DNA from: Miltoncostaeales bacterium
GTDB taxonomy: Bacteria; Actinomycetota; Thermoleophilia; Miltoncostaeales; Miltoncostaeaceae
Direction: 5' to 3'
DNA length: 18,504 nt
Assembly: GCA_030829765.1 (NCBI GenBank)
Contig: JAUROO010000148.1
Coordinates: forward strand, 1-18,504
The stretch's first letter is position 1. Every line of letters begins with the position of its first letter. Both the position numbers and the translations under genes were made by a program. Below the pieces are notes generated by a model that did not search any database, was not told the origin of the DNA, and was given only the letters and a program-made list of their open reading frames with translations. Below are positions 6,919 to 17,298 of the stretch, piece by piece.

Positions 6919-7814
6919 GTGATCTCCCGCAGGAACGCCGTGATGGCGTCGATGAGCAGGATCTCCTGCCCCTTGTAGAAGTGCGTGGCCCCGGGGATGC
7001 GCGCCACGTGCACCCGGTCGTTCCCGGCCTCGCGCATCAGCGCGGCCTGGCGCTCCGCCTCCTCAGGCAACACCACGTCGTCGGCATCACCCTGCGTGAA
7101 CAGGGTGGGCACTGTCACGTGGGGCAGTTGCCGGTAGGCCTGCGCGGCGTGGGCCTCGGGCCCCCGCGAGTGCCACCAGGTGCGGTAGGTGTACACCTCG
7201 CTGTCCCGCGGGCGGCGCGTGGGGCCGCGGCTCTGCTCGATCACGAACAGGCGGTCGTCGGCGGGGCTGTCGGGCGTTCCCTCCCCCACCACCTCGCCCA
7301 GCCGCGCGACGATCTCCTCGTACGACGGCTCGGCGCCCCATGTCCGGCTGCGTTCCTCCAGCGACTCCGGAAGGCCCCACGGGCCCGAGATGGACACCAG
7401 GCCGCGGATTGCGTGCAGCGGGTGGGTGGCCACGTACCGCGCCGCCAGGGTCGCGCCGCTCGAGTAACCGCACACCACCACGCTGTCGTAGCCCTCTGTC
7501 TGGAGCCACCCCCACGCGGCGGCGATGTCCTTGACGGCGTCCTCGAAGATCGCCTTGCCGAACAGCTGGCCCACGTTGCCCATGCGCGTCTCCACCACCA
7601 GTGTGGGGAACCCTGCGCGGGCAAGGTGTGCGGGCAGGAACCTGAGCGTGCCCACCAGGAAGTTGCCCATGATCCCGTGCACGTGGATCAGCGCCGTGCG
7701 CCGCCCGGTGGCGCGCTCGCGCACCCGGGTGGGGCGCTCGTCGATGTGCAGCAGGGCGTCGTGCACCTCGCCGTCCACGGCCGGGATGGTGGCGAGCACA
7801 CGCTCGACGCCCAT
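6915..7814 (-). CDS. Alpha/beta hydrolase (paralog B of a tandem pair)
   Basis: A 299-aa alpha/beta hydrolase. HGIMGN (46-51) is the oxyanion loop, GYSSG (116-120) carries nucleophile S118, the acid is probably D245 (QGDADD) and the base is H278 (ATHFY). It lacks a signal peptide. The start ATG at 7814 has GGAGG at 7822-7826, seven bases upstream and inside the end of murI; only two bases separate it from the murI stop, so it is in the murI operon. It is the closest relative in the window of the gene at 5953-6918, with which it overlaps by four bases. The insert between the nucleophile and the acid (about residues 145-225), shared by both, is the distinctive part of this pair and probably forms the substrate lid. 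Function is not recognisable beyond the fold. Confidence 0.85.
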   Translation of the reverse strand: MGVERVLATIPAVDGEVHDALLHIDERPTRVRERATGRRTALIHVHGIMGNFLVGTLRFLPAHLARAGFPTLVVETRMGNVGQLFGKAIFEDAVKDIAAAWGWLQTEGYDSVVVCGYSSGATLAARYVATHPLHAIRGLVSISGPWGLPESLEERSRTWGAEPSYEEIVARLGEVVGEGTPDSPADDRLFVIEQSRGPTRRPRDSEVYTYRTWWHSRGPEAHAAQAYRQLPHVTVPTLFTQGDADDVVLPEEAERQAALMREAGNDRVHVARIPGATHFYKGQEILLIDAITAFLREIT

Positions 7815-7816
7815 GG

Positions 7817-8638
7817 CTAGACCTCCGGCGCCACGCCCGGGTCCACCTGCTCGACGTCCCCGAAGGGCATCTGCAGGAACCTCGAGCCAACCGTGCGGAA
7901 CGCCGCGGGGTCACCGGAGCACGCGAACCGGTAGAGGCCCTCGCCACCCGGCCGCAGCATGCCCTGGCGCTCCAGCGTGCCCGCGATCTCGCGCGCGATT
8001 TCCTCGCCGCTTGAGATGAGCACGGCGTCCGGCGGCACATGCCGGCGGATCAGCCGCTCCACCATGGGATAGTGGGTGCACCCCAGGATCACGGTGTCCA
8101 CGCGGGCCTCGCGAAGGGGCGCGGTGTACTCGCGCACCATCTCCACAAGTTCCTCGTCGTACGGGCTGTCGCGCTGGATGGCGGGCGCAAGGCGCGGGCA
8201 CGCAACGGCCGTCACGTCCGCGCCGGCATCGTGCGCGGCGATCATCCGCTGGTAGCTGCCGGATGACACGGTGGCCTCGGTGGCGAGCAACCCGATGCGC
8301 CGAGACCTGCTGCTCTGCACCGCAGCATGGCTCTCGGCTGTCATCACGCCGATCACCGGCACCTCGAGGCGGGTCTGCAGATGGGCCAGGGCCGCGGCCG
8401 TCGCCGTGTTGCAGGCCACCACCACCATCTTCGCGCCCTGGTCCAGCAGCCATCGCGCGATGGCCTCCGACCGACCGCGCAATTCCCCTGCGGTCCGGTC
8501 CCCGTACGGGAACCACGCGGTATCACCGAAGTAGATGAAGTGCTCCGACGGCAGGCGTGCCAGGCACTCATCCAGCACCGTCAGCCCGCCGACGCCGGAG
8601 TCGAAGATGCCAATGGGGCTGTCGCCGCGCGAATCCAT
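7817..8638 (-). CDS. murI: Glutamate racemase
   Basis: Converts L-glutamate to D-glutamate for peptidoglycan; cytoplasmic and cofactor-independent. The 273-aa protein has the two-cysteine mechanism: C76 in ACNTA and C187 in GCTHYPM. The substrate-binding D13-S14 sits in GIFDSGVGG, and the GDT-x3-PYG block is at 38-46. The ATG at 8638 places the conserved PIGIFDSG eight residues in, as usual for the family. A frame-open ATG at 8668 would add ten residues with no family match. Purine-rich sequence precedes 8638, but its spacing is poor. Two alpha/beta hydrolases follow directly, with a two-base gap. In other actinobacteria murI is followed by a metallo-beta-lactamase-fold protein and rph; here rph is displaced to the left end of the window. 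Confidence 0.95.
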   Translation of the reverse strand: MDSRGDSPIGIFDSGVGGLTVLDECLARLPSEHFIYFGDTAWFPYGDRTAGELRGRSEAIARWLLDQGAKMVVVACNTATAAALAHLQTRLEVPVIGVMTAESHAAVQSSRSRRIGLLATEATVSSGSYQRMIAAHDAGADVTAVACPRLAPAIQRDSPYDEELVEMVREYTAPLREARVDTVILGCTHYPMVERLIRRHVPPDAVLISSGEEIAREIAGTLERQGMLRPGGEGLYRFACSGDPAAFRTVGSRFLQMPFGDVEQVDPGVAPEV

Positions 8639-8680
8639 GCCCCTTAACCCTACGGGCACCCCCGGCATCAGCGACAGGGG

Positions 8681-10603
8681 TCAGCCCCCGGCGCGCACCA
8701 CCGCCTGGGCGAGGCGGGTGGCGTTCACCGTGCCCAAGCCGGTGGCCTGGTCGTAGCCCGGACCGGCGAAGCAGCAGCGGCCCGTGCCGAATACGTCGTT
8801 GCTGCCCGCCCTCACATCACGGATGGCGGACTGGCCCGCCGAATACAGCAGCGGGTTCACGAAGCCCATGCGGGCCTGCCCCGCCGCGTCGGCCCGCTGG
8901 TTCGCGAGCGCCACGGCCCCTGCCAGAAGAGGAGCCGCGAAGCTCGTGCCCGCAACCGACATGAAGGGCCATGTGGGCGCACCCGGCGGGCACGGACCCT
9001 GTCCGCTGGACGCGTCGTAGGCGCTGCACACCACCGGAATACCCCAGGAGGCGAACATGCTCACGTCCGGCACCAGGCGCCGGGTGGAGCGGATGCCGTA
9101 TGCGGTCTGGTAGCCGGGCGTTCCGTACAACTGGCTGCTGCCGCCCGTGCCCCCGCCCGCGGCGAACGTGATCACCTCCTGGCCGTCGACGACCCCGGGC
9201 TCCATCGGTGCCACGCCGATGGAGGTGCGGTCGTTCCACGGCGCCTGCGTGCGGATGGCGTTGCCCTTGGTGAGGGTCATCGTGGTGCCGCCCACGGCCG
9301 TCGCCCACGGCGACGATGCCGGGTAGCCCACGTAGTTCGTGGCGGCGAACGCGATGGCATCCGGAGCCGATGGCCCGTTGGGCACCTGGCCCATGTTGTG
9401 GGCGCATCCCTGCGCCCCCGAATCACCTGCTGCGACCAGCGTGGTGACGCCCGCGCCCGCCGCGGTGGCCAGCACCCAGTCGGTCAGCCGGCGTGCGCCG
9501 GACCCGGAGAGGAACGGCGCCTCGGACCCTGCCTGCACGAGGGCTTCGCACACCCCGTAGCTGACCGACAGCACATCCGGCACGCCCCGCATGCGGCGGG
9601 CGTCGAGCGCCGCGGACATCACCTCGGGCATCGACGTGATGTCCGTGCCCTCCACCACGCTGATGCGTGCATCGGGCGCGGCCATCATCACCGCCTGCAC
9701 ATCCAGGTGCGCCTCGACCGTGCCGCCGCCGACCAACGGACTCACCGGGGTGGGCTGCCCCACCGGCACGATCCGCAGGTCGGGCGCCGGCAGCCCGAAG
9801 CACTGGGCGAACGCGATCATGTCGGACCGCTTGACGCCCGCGTCCGCCTCGAACAGGGCGATGTGCTGACCCCGGCCGCGCACCCCGGCGCGGTGCAGGG
9901 GCGTCAGGCCGAATGCCGTCTGGAACTGGTTCGGCGTGAACACCTTGGAGTTCGGGAATGCCGCGATCATTCCGGGCCGTTGGCCGGGTGGCAGCGGTGT
10001 GGATACCCCCTGGGCACACCCGCGCGGGGTGCCGGTGCGCGACGGCCACGTCTCCCCCTGGAACGACGGCCGCGGCGTCGCGCCCGTTGCCCGCGCTGCG
10101 GGCTGGGGCACCACGGGGTCGGTCACGATCTCCTGCACCAACCCACCTGCGCCCGATCGGATCCGGGAAATGGCCTGTGCCCGGCGCGGGGCCTGCGCCA
10201 TCTCACGGGAGCGGCCGTTCATCTCGTTCAGCTGCGACGCCGTTGCCGGCACCACGAGGAAGCCCCGGGTGACGTCCAGGATCGCCCGCGTGAACCCGGC
10301 ACGCGCGAGTTCGCGGCGCACCTTCGCGACCGTGGCATCGGACGCCCCGAACCGCTGCGCCAGCGCACCCACCGTGGGGTAGTCGCGATACGCCGAGCCC
10401 GCCGGGTTGGACACCGCGCGCACCGCCGATTCAAGCCCCGCGGTGTCGCGATCAAGGCCGATGAGGATGCGGGCCGCCACCGGCTCCGGGGCTGCTGCGC
10501 CAGCGGCGGCCGGTGCCAGCGCGAGCAGGGCGGCGGAGCCGATGACCCAGGCGGCACGGCGCGCGCGTCTGCCGGGTGTACTGAGGGATGTGGGGCGTGG
10601 CAC
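8681..10603 (-). CDS. Secreted S53 serine-carboxyl peptidase (sedolisin/kumamolisin type)
   Basis: A 640-aa exported, self-activating endopeptidase, usually acid-active in this family. Residues 1-38 form a signal peptide (arginine-rich start, then a long Ala/Leu core). Residues about 42-160 are the pro-kumamolisin activation domain, including YPTVGALAQRFGAS. Catalytic residues of the S53 triad are visible: E297 and D301 (VEAHLDVQAV), oxyanion D394 (AAGDSG) and S554 (VAGTSFAAP). The C-terminal calcium site is suggested by IRDVRAGSND (594-603) and GYDQATGLG (616-624). The GTG at 10603 is chosen because GGAGG (10610-10614 complement) lies six bases upstream and the signal peptide follows. A longer frame from 10861 would overlap the divergent exporter. 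Peptide supply from extracellular protein is the likely role. Confidence 0.93.
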   Translation of the reverse strand: MPRPTSLSTPGRRARRAAWVIGSAALLALAPAAAGAAAPEPVAARILIGLDRDTAGLESAVRAVSNPAGSAYRDYPTVGALAQRFGASDATVAKVRRELARAGFTRAILDVTRGFLVVPATASQLNEMNGRSREMAQAPRRAQAISRIRSGAGGLVQEIVTDPVVPQPAARATGATPRPSFQGETWPSRTGTPRGCAQGVSTPLPPGQRPGMIAAFPNSKVFTPNQFQTAFGLTPLHRAGVRGRGQHIALFEADAGVKRSDMIAFAQCFGLPAPDLRIVPVGQPTPVSPLVGGGTVEAHLDVQAVMMAAPDARISVVEGTDITSMPEVMSAALDARRMRGVPDVLSVSYGVCEALVQAGSEAPFLSGSGARRLTDWVLATAAGAGVTTLVAAGDSGAQGCAHNMGQVPNGPSAPDAIAFAATNYVGYPASSPWATAVGGTTMTLTKGNAIRTQAPWNDRTSIGVAPMEPGVVDGQEVITFAAGGGTGGSSQLYGTPGYQTAYGIRSTRRLVPDVSMFASWGIPVVCSAYDASSGQGPCPPGAPTWPFMSVAGTSFAAPLLAGAVALANQRADAAGQARMGFVNPLLYSAGQSAIRDVRAGSNDVFGTGRCCFAGPGYDQATGLGTVNATRLAQAVVRAGG

Positions 10604-10700
10604 ACCGGGCCTCCGGTCGGGGCCCGGCACCCTAGCCAACGGCGGGATGCCCCCGCGGCGCCCGACTCCTCCAGTGGGCGCATGGCTACCATCGGCCGCC

Positions 10701-12134
10701 GTGACCGACCGCCCGCGCCTGATCCTGCTGCTCGCGTGCCTCGGCAACTTCATGGTGGTGCTGGACGTCGCGGTGGTGAACGTCGCCCTGCCCGCGATCC
10801 AGTACGACCTCGGGTTCAGCCAGGTGGGCCTCCAGTGGATCGTGAACGCGTACACGCTCACCTACGCGGGCTTCCTGCTGCTGGGCGGCCGCACGGCCGA
10901 CCTGTTCGGCAGGCGACGGATGTTCCTCGTCGCCCTGACGGTATTCACCGTGGCCAGTCTGATCTGCGGCCTCGCGCCCACGGCCGGCACGCTCATCGCG
11001 GCGCGCGCGGTCCAGGGTCTTGGCGCGGCCATCCTCGCGCCGGTCACCCTCACCATCATCACCATCACCTTCACTCAGCCCCGCGAGCGCGCATGGGCGC
11101 TGGGCTGGTGGGGCGCCTCGCTGGCGAGCGGCGGCGCCGTGGGGGTGCTGATCGGCGGCATCCTCACCGACCTGCTTTCGTGGAGGTGGATCTTCCTGAT
11201 CAACCTGCCGGTGGGGATCCTCGGCATCATCGCCGCCCGCGCGCTGCTCACCGAGAGCCGCGCGGAGCCCCGCAACCGCAGCCTCGACGTGCCCGGCGCG
11301 GTCACCATCACGCTCGGCCTCACGTCGCTCGTGTACGGCGTGGTGAACAGCGAGGTGCACGGCTGGACCTCACCGTGGACCTGGATTCCGCTCGCGGCCT
11401 CCGCCCTGCTGATGGCGTCCTTCGCCTGGATCGAGACGCGCGTGGCCACGGCGCCCATCGCACCCCTTCGCATCTTCCGTTCGCGGGCACTGACAGCCGC
11501 CAACGTGGCCATGTTCTGCGTGGGTGGCTCGATGTTCGCGATGTGGTACTTCGTATCGCTGTACCTGCAGGTGGTGCTGGGGCAGAGCCCGCTCATCGCC
11601 GGCCTGTGCTTCATCCCCGCGGCGCTGGCCATCATCGTGGCCTCGCAGGTGGCCGGACGACTGGTGGCGCGCGTGGGGCCCCGACCGCTGCTCGTGACTG
11701 CGGGCGCCATGATCTCCGTGGCGCTGTTCTGGATGTCGCGGATGAGCGCCGACGGCTCATACCTGACCGACATCCTCGGCCCCATCCTGCTGGTGTCGCT
11801 GGGCCTGGGCCTGTCATTTCCCCCGGGCACCTGGGCGGCCACCGCCGGCGTGGCACCGTCCGAGGCCGGACTGGCGTCGGGCCTCATCAACAGCAACCGG
11901 CAGATCGGCGGCGCGGTGGGCCTGGCCGTGCTGGCAACCATCGCCGCCACGCACACGTCCACCCTGTCGGCATCAGAGGGCCCGCAGGCCGCCCTCGCCG
12001 GGGGCTATGGCCTGGCCCTGGTGGTCGCGGGCGTGGTGGCGCTGGGCGTGGTGGTGGCCGCACTCATGATCCCCGGGCAGCGCCCCACCGCCACGCCCGT
12101 CGCCACCACGCCCGCCGCCGGCACCGCTGACTAG
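10701..12134 (+). CDS. DHA2-family MFS exporter (EmrB/QacA type, 14 TM)
   Basis: A 477-aa proton-driven drug or metabolite exporter in the inner membrane. LDVAVVNVALP (21-31) is the DHA motif D, GGRTADLFGRRR (62-73) is motif A, and LASGGAVGVLIGG (141-153) is the motif C antiporter region. The length and helix number fit the 14-helix DHA2 class. The GTG at 10701 gives a short N-terminus before helix 1, as usual. Upstream in-frame ATG 10647 is possible, but its residues are low-complexity and no Shine-Dalgarno supports either. It is divergent from the S53 peptidase across 97 bp. No TetR or MarR regulator is next to it, so its substrate cannot be guessed. Confidence 0.92.
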   Translation: MTDRPRLILLLACLGNFMVVLDVAVVNVALPAIQYDLGFSQVGLQWIVNAYTLTYAGFLLLGGRTADLFGRRRMFLVALTVFTVASLICGLAPTAGTLIAARAVQGLGAAILAPVTLTIITITFTQPRERAWALGWWGASLASGGAVGVLIGGILTDLLSWRWIFLINLPVGILGIIAARALLTESRAEPRNRSLDVPGAVTITLGLTSLVYGVVNSEVHGWTSPWTWIPLAASALLMASFAWIETRVATAPIAPLRIFRSRALTAANVAMFCVGGSMFAMWYFVSLYLQVVLGQSPLIAGLCFIPAALAIIVASQVAGRLVARVGPRPLLVTAGAMISVALFWMSRMSADGSYLTDILGPILLVSLGLGLSFPPGTWAATAGVAPSEAGLASGLINSNRQIGGAVGLAVLATIAATHTSTLSASEGPQAALAGGYGLALVVAGVVALGVVVAALMIPGQRPTATPVATTPAAGTAD

Positions 12135-12640
12135 GAGCCCTGCTCCTCCAGCCTGCGGTAACCACCCTGCCACCATGCCAGCGGCTGGCCACCCGAGACC
12201 TCCGCAGCCAGCACGCGCCCGATGAGGATCGAGTGATCGCCACCCTCCACCACCTCATGGCGCTCGCAGGCAAGGCGCGCCAGGCAGCCGCCGAGCAGCG
12301 GCACGCCGAGGGGCCCGTCCTCCACCTCCAGGTCCGCGAAGCGGTCCCCCCGCTTGAACGCGAACGTGTTCGACAGCTCCTCCTGCGAGGCATCGAGGAT
12401 GTGCACCCCGAAGCCCGCGGCGCCCGTGAGGTGGTCGTGGTGGTACGAGGCCTGCCCAATGCACACCAGCACCAGCGGTGGGTGCAGTGACAGCGACGAG
12501 AACGCCGACGCGGTGAGGCCCACGGGGCCCTCCGGCCCCTGCGCGGTCACCACGGTGATGCCGCTGGCCCAGCGCCCGAGGGCCGCCTTGAACTGGTCCG
12601 GATCCACGGCCGCATGGCCGGGTGCGTGATGATTGCTCAT
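12131..12640 (-). CDS. Flavin reductase-domain protein (HpaC/NtaB-like)
   Basis: A 169-aa member of the flavin reductase-like FMN-binding family, which supplies reduced flavin to two-component monooxygenases. GITVVTA (27-33) and GLTASAFSSLSLHPPL (41-56) are the flavin-binding core, followed by F-V/G-V-x-I-L at 77-82 and the conserved GDHSILIGRV (134-143). The ATG at 12640 is chosen. A longer frame reaching 13288 would run antisense through the lipase gene. No partner oxygenase lies in the window. Its stop overlaps that of the convergent exporter: the four bases CTAG at 12131-12134 provide the TAG of both genes. It is divergent from the lipase across 33 bases. Confidence 0.92.
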   Translation of the reverse strand: MSNHHAPGHAAVDPDQFKAALGRWASGITVVTAQGPEGPVGLTASAFSSLSLHPPLVLVCIGQASYHHDHLTGAAGFGVHILDASQEELSNTFAFKRGDRFADLEVEDGPLGVPLLGGCLARLACERHEVVEGGDHSILIGRVLAAEVSGGQPLAWWQGGYRRLEEQGS

Positions 12641-12673
12641 GCATACGACCGTAGCGGAATGGATAATGGCGGC

Positions 12674-13927
12674 ATGAATCTTCCCCCCGCCCGCCGGCCC
12701 CTGCTGGTACTTGTCCTCATCACCGTGCTCACGGCCGTCCTCGCGTGGATCGTGCTCACCGCGGCAGCCGACCACCGGGAGGACGAGCGCCAGGACGCAC
12801 TCGCGCCGTTCTACCAGCCGCCATCTCCCCTGCCGGACGTCCCACCGGGCAGCGTCCTGCGCAGCGAGCCCCTCGGCGTGGCCATCACGGGCGGCCGCGC
12901 CGTGCGCATGCTGTACATGTCGCAGAAGGGGGACGGCGAGCCCCGGGTGGCCAGCGGCATGGCCTTCATCCCGGACCGGCCGGCCCCGGCAGGCGGGCGG
13001 CGGGTGGTGGCCTGGGATCACGGCACCATCGGGCTGGGCGACCAGTGCGCGCCCTCGCGCCAGGCCGACCCGCTGCCCAAGATCCCCTGGGTGGAGCAGA
13101 TGATGGCGCTTGGATGGGTGGTCACGGCCACCGACTACGCCGGGCTCGGCACCCCGGGGCCCTCGGGCTACCTGATCGCCGCGGAGGAGGCACGCGACGT
13201 CATCAACTCGGTGCGCGCGGTGCGTGACCTGCCGGGATCGGATGCGGGTACCCGGTGGATCTCGTGGGGCCACTCGCAAGGCGGGCACGCCGCCCTGGCA
13301 TCCGCGGCCCTCGCACCTGCATACGCCCCCGACCTCACGCTGCTGGGCGTGGCGGCTGCGGCCCCGGCGGCAGAGCTACCGCTGCTGATGGAACTCGAAT
13401 GGAACTCGGCCAACGCATGGGTGATCGGCAGCGACGTGGCGGGCACGTGGCCCGAGTTCTACCCCGGGCTCGACCGCGCACAGGTACTGACAACAAACGG
13501 CGAGAACCACTGGGAATCACTGCTGCAGGCGTGCCTCACGCGCGCCGCCTACACCGCCCTGTTCCGGCAGGAGGTCCTGGGCCAGGACTTCTTCCGCATC
13601 AGCCCGTGGCGCGTGCCCGCGTGGCAGGAGCGGATCGCGCAGAACACGCCCGCGCCCCTGCCGGCATCGCTGCCGCTGTTCATCGGGCAGAGCACCACCG
13701 ACCAGGTGGTGCTTCCCGCCACCACCGCGGCGCTGGTACGCGAGTGGTGCGCGCAGGGCTCGCGCATCAGCACCGTGTGGATCTCGGATGTGTCGCATCA
13801 GCAGACCGCCATCACCGTGGGACCGTCGGCCGTGCAGTGGATGGATCAGGTCTTCCGGGGCGGCACGCCGCCCGACGACTGCGGCCTGCCGCTGCCGGTG
13901 CCCCCGGCCCCGCCGCCCACCGCGTAA
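12674..13927 (+). CDS. Secretory lipase/esterase (LIP family alpha/beta hydrolase)
   Basis: A 417-aa exported hydrolase. Residues 1-32 are an N-terminal hydrophobic segment (signal peptide or anchor) after a short basic start. GHSQGG (199-204) carries nucleophile S201; D343 (STTDQVV) and H375 (DVSHQ) complete the triad. The stretch AWDHGTIGLGDQCAPS (113-128) and DYAGLGTPGPSGYL (154-167) match the secretory lipase (LIP) family, which includes fungal and actinobacterial enzymes acting on triacylglycerols or related esters. The C-terminus ends in a Pro-rich tail. The ATG at 12674 is preferred since it begins right before the signal; an in-frame ATG at 12659 adds only five residues. The proposed substrate class is family knowledge, not seen directly. 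Confidence 0.88.
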   Translation: MNLPPARRPLLVLVLITVLTAVLAWIVLTAAADHREDERQDALAPFYQPPSPLPDVPPGSVLRSEPLGVAITGGRAVRMLYMSQKGDGEPRVASGMAFIPDRPAPAGGRRVVAWDHGTIGLGDQCAPSRQADPLPKIPWVEQMMALGWVVTATDYAGLGTPGPSGYLIAAEEARDVINSVRAVRDLPGSDAGTRWISWGHSQGGHAALASAALAPAYAPDLTLLGVAAAAPAAELPLLMELEWNSANAWVIGSDVAGTWPEFYPGLDRAQVLTTNGENHWESLLQACLTRAAYTALFRQEVLGQDFFRISPWRVPAWQERIAQNTPAPLPASLPLFIGQSTTDQVVLPATTAALVREWCAQGSRISTVWISDVSHQQTAITVGPSAVQWMDQVFRGGTPPDDCGLPLPVPPAPPPTA

Positions 13928-13946
13928 GCGCCGGGGTCGCCCGGCC

Positions 13947-14141
13947 CTAGTCGCTTCCGGCCGCGGGCGGCGCGGGCTGCACCGGGCTGATGATGAGCAC
14001 CACGATGAACGCGATGATCGGGAGGAACACGGCGAACAGGCCGAACCCCAGCTGGCTGCGGTTCTTGGACCCCGCGATGCTCATGGTGATGAAGATCAAC
14101 GCGATGTAGACGATGATCGAGATGATGTAGAGGAAGATCAT
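13947..14141 (-). CDS. Small two-helix membrane protein, unknown function
   Basis: A 64-aa protein with two hydrophobic helices (about residues 2-22 and 32-52), a short basic loop (GSKNRS) and a Pro/Ala tail, ending AAGSD. I do not recognise a family. The ATG at 14141 is supported by AAGGTG ten bases upstream; longer versions from 14321 would run antisense through the glycine riboswitch. GC bias at third positions is moderate, and isoleucine/phenylalanine content is high, as in membrane proteins. It is divergent from the gcvP unit and convergent with the lipase gene, 19 bases from its stop. Confidence 0.7.
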   Translation of the reverse strand: MIFLYIISIIVYIALIFITMSIAGSKNRSQLGFGLFAVFLPIIAFIVVLIISPVQPAPPAAGSD

Positions 14142-14208
14142 GCGCGGCACCTTACGCATGCCCCCGGCGCGTCCGGATGGTGCTGATACGGTGCCCGTAC
14201 CGATCGCC

Positions 14209-14378
14209 CGCCGTGGGAGAGCTGGCTCCGAGCCAGCGCCGAAGGAGCAACCGCCCCGGAAACTCTCAGGCACACGGACCGTGGCAGGCGCGGTGACGCT
14301 GGAGAGAGGGTGGATCGCCACCCCGCCGACGGGGAAAGCCCTTCACGGGGTGCATCTCTCAGGCACACGGACAGCGGG
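14209..14378 (+). ncRNA. Tandem glycine riboswitch
   Basis: Two glycine aptamers in series in the gcvP leader. Aptamer 1 spans about 14211-14279: CCGT/ACGG closing ends, GGGAGAG, a perfect P3-type hairpin (GCTGGCT/AGCCAGC, 14221-14237), the conserved CCGAAGGAGCAAC, and AACTCTCAGGCACACGGAC. Aptamer 2 spans about 14297-14376: CGCT/AGCG closing ends, GGAGAG, CCGACGGGGAAAGCC, and ATCTCTCAGGCACACGGAC. The two share the segment TCTCAGGCACACGGAC. Glycine binding normally turns on glycine-cleavage genes, which fits gcvP downstream. A promoter must lie just upstream of 14209; TACGGT at 14187-14192 could be a -10, but I see no -35. Confidence 0.95.
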
Positions 14379-14379
14379 G

Positions 14380-14405
14380 GCTCCGATCGCACGCGAGCGA
14401 GGAGC
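14380..14405 (+). promoter_or_regulatory. Shine-Dalgarno-sequestering stem of the riboswitch
   Basis: Directly after aptamer 2, GCTCC (14380-14384) can pair with GGAGC (14401-14405) and TCGC (14387-14390) with GCGA (14397-14400), leaving a two-base bulge and a six-base loop. The right arm contains the gcvP GGAG Shine-Dalgarno (14401-14404). This would be an expression platform controlling translation rather than termination. Pairing is seen by eye; its competition with ligand-bound P1 is inferred. Confidence 0.55.
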
Positions 14406-14408
14406 ACC

Positions 14409-17294
<2,886 letters not shown>

Positions 17295-17298
17295 TCCG

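Noticed and set aside
8676..8693. Similarity of GGTCAGCCCCCGG at the peptidase 3' end to repeat copy 1 (18108-18121)
   Set aside because: Only about 13 bases are shared, and here they are explained by Gly-Gly-stop codons (GGG GGC TGA). The flanks do not match.
9398..12130. A 910-codon plus-strand reading frame
   Set aside because: It runs antisense through the S53 peptidase and out of frame through the DHA2 exporter. It is rich in Arg/Gly/His as expected of a GC-rich shadow frame, with no recognisable domain.
12641..13288. N-terminal extension of the flavin reductase frame
   Set aside because: It would add 216 residues antisense to the lipase. The flavin reductase domain starts normally from the ATG at 12640.
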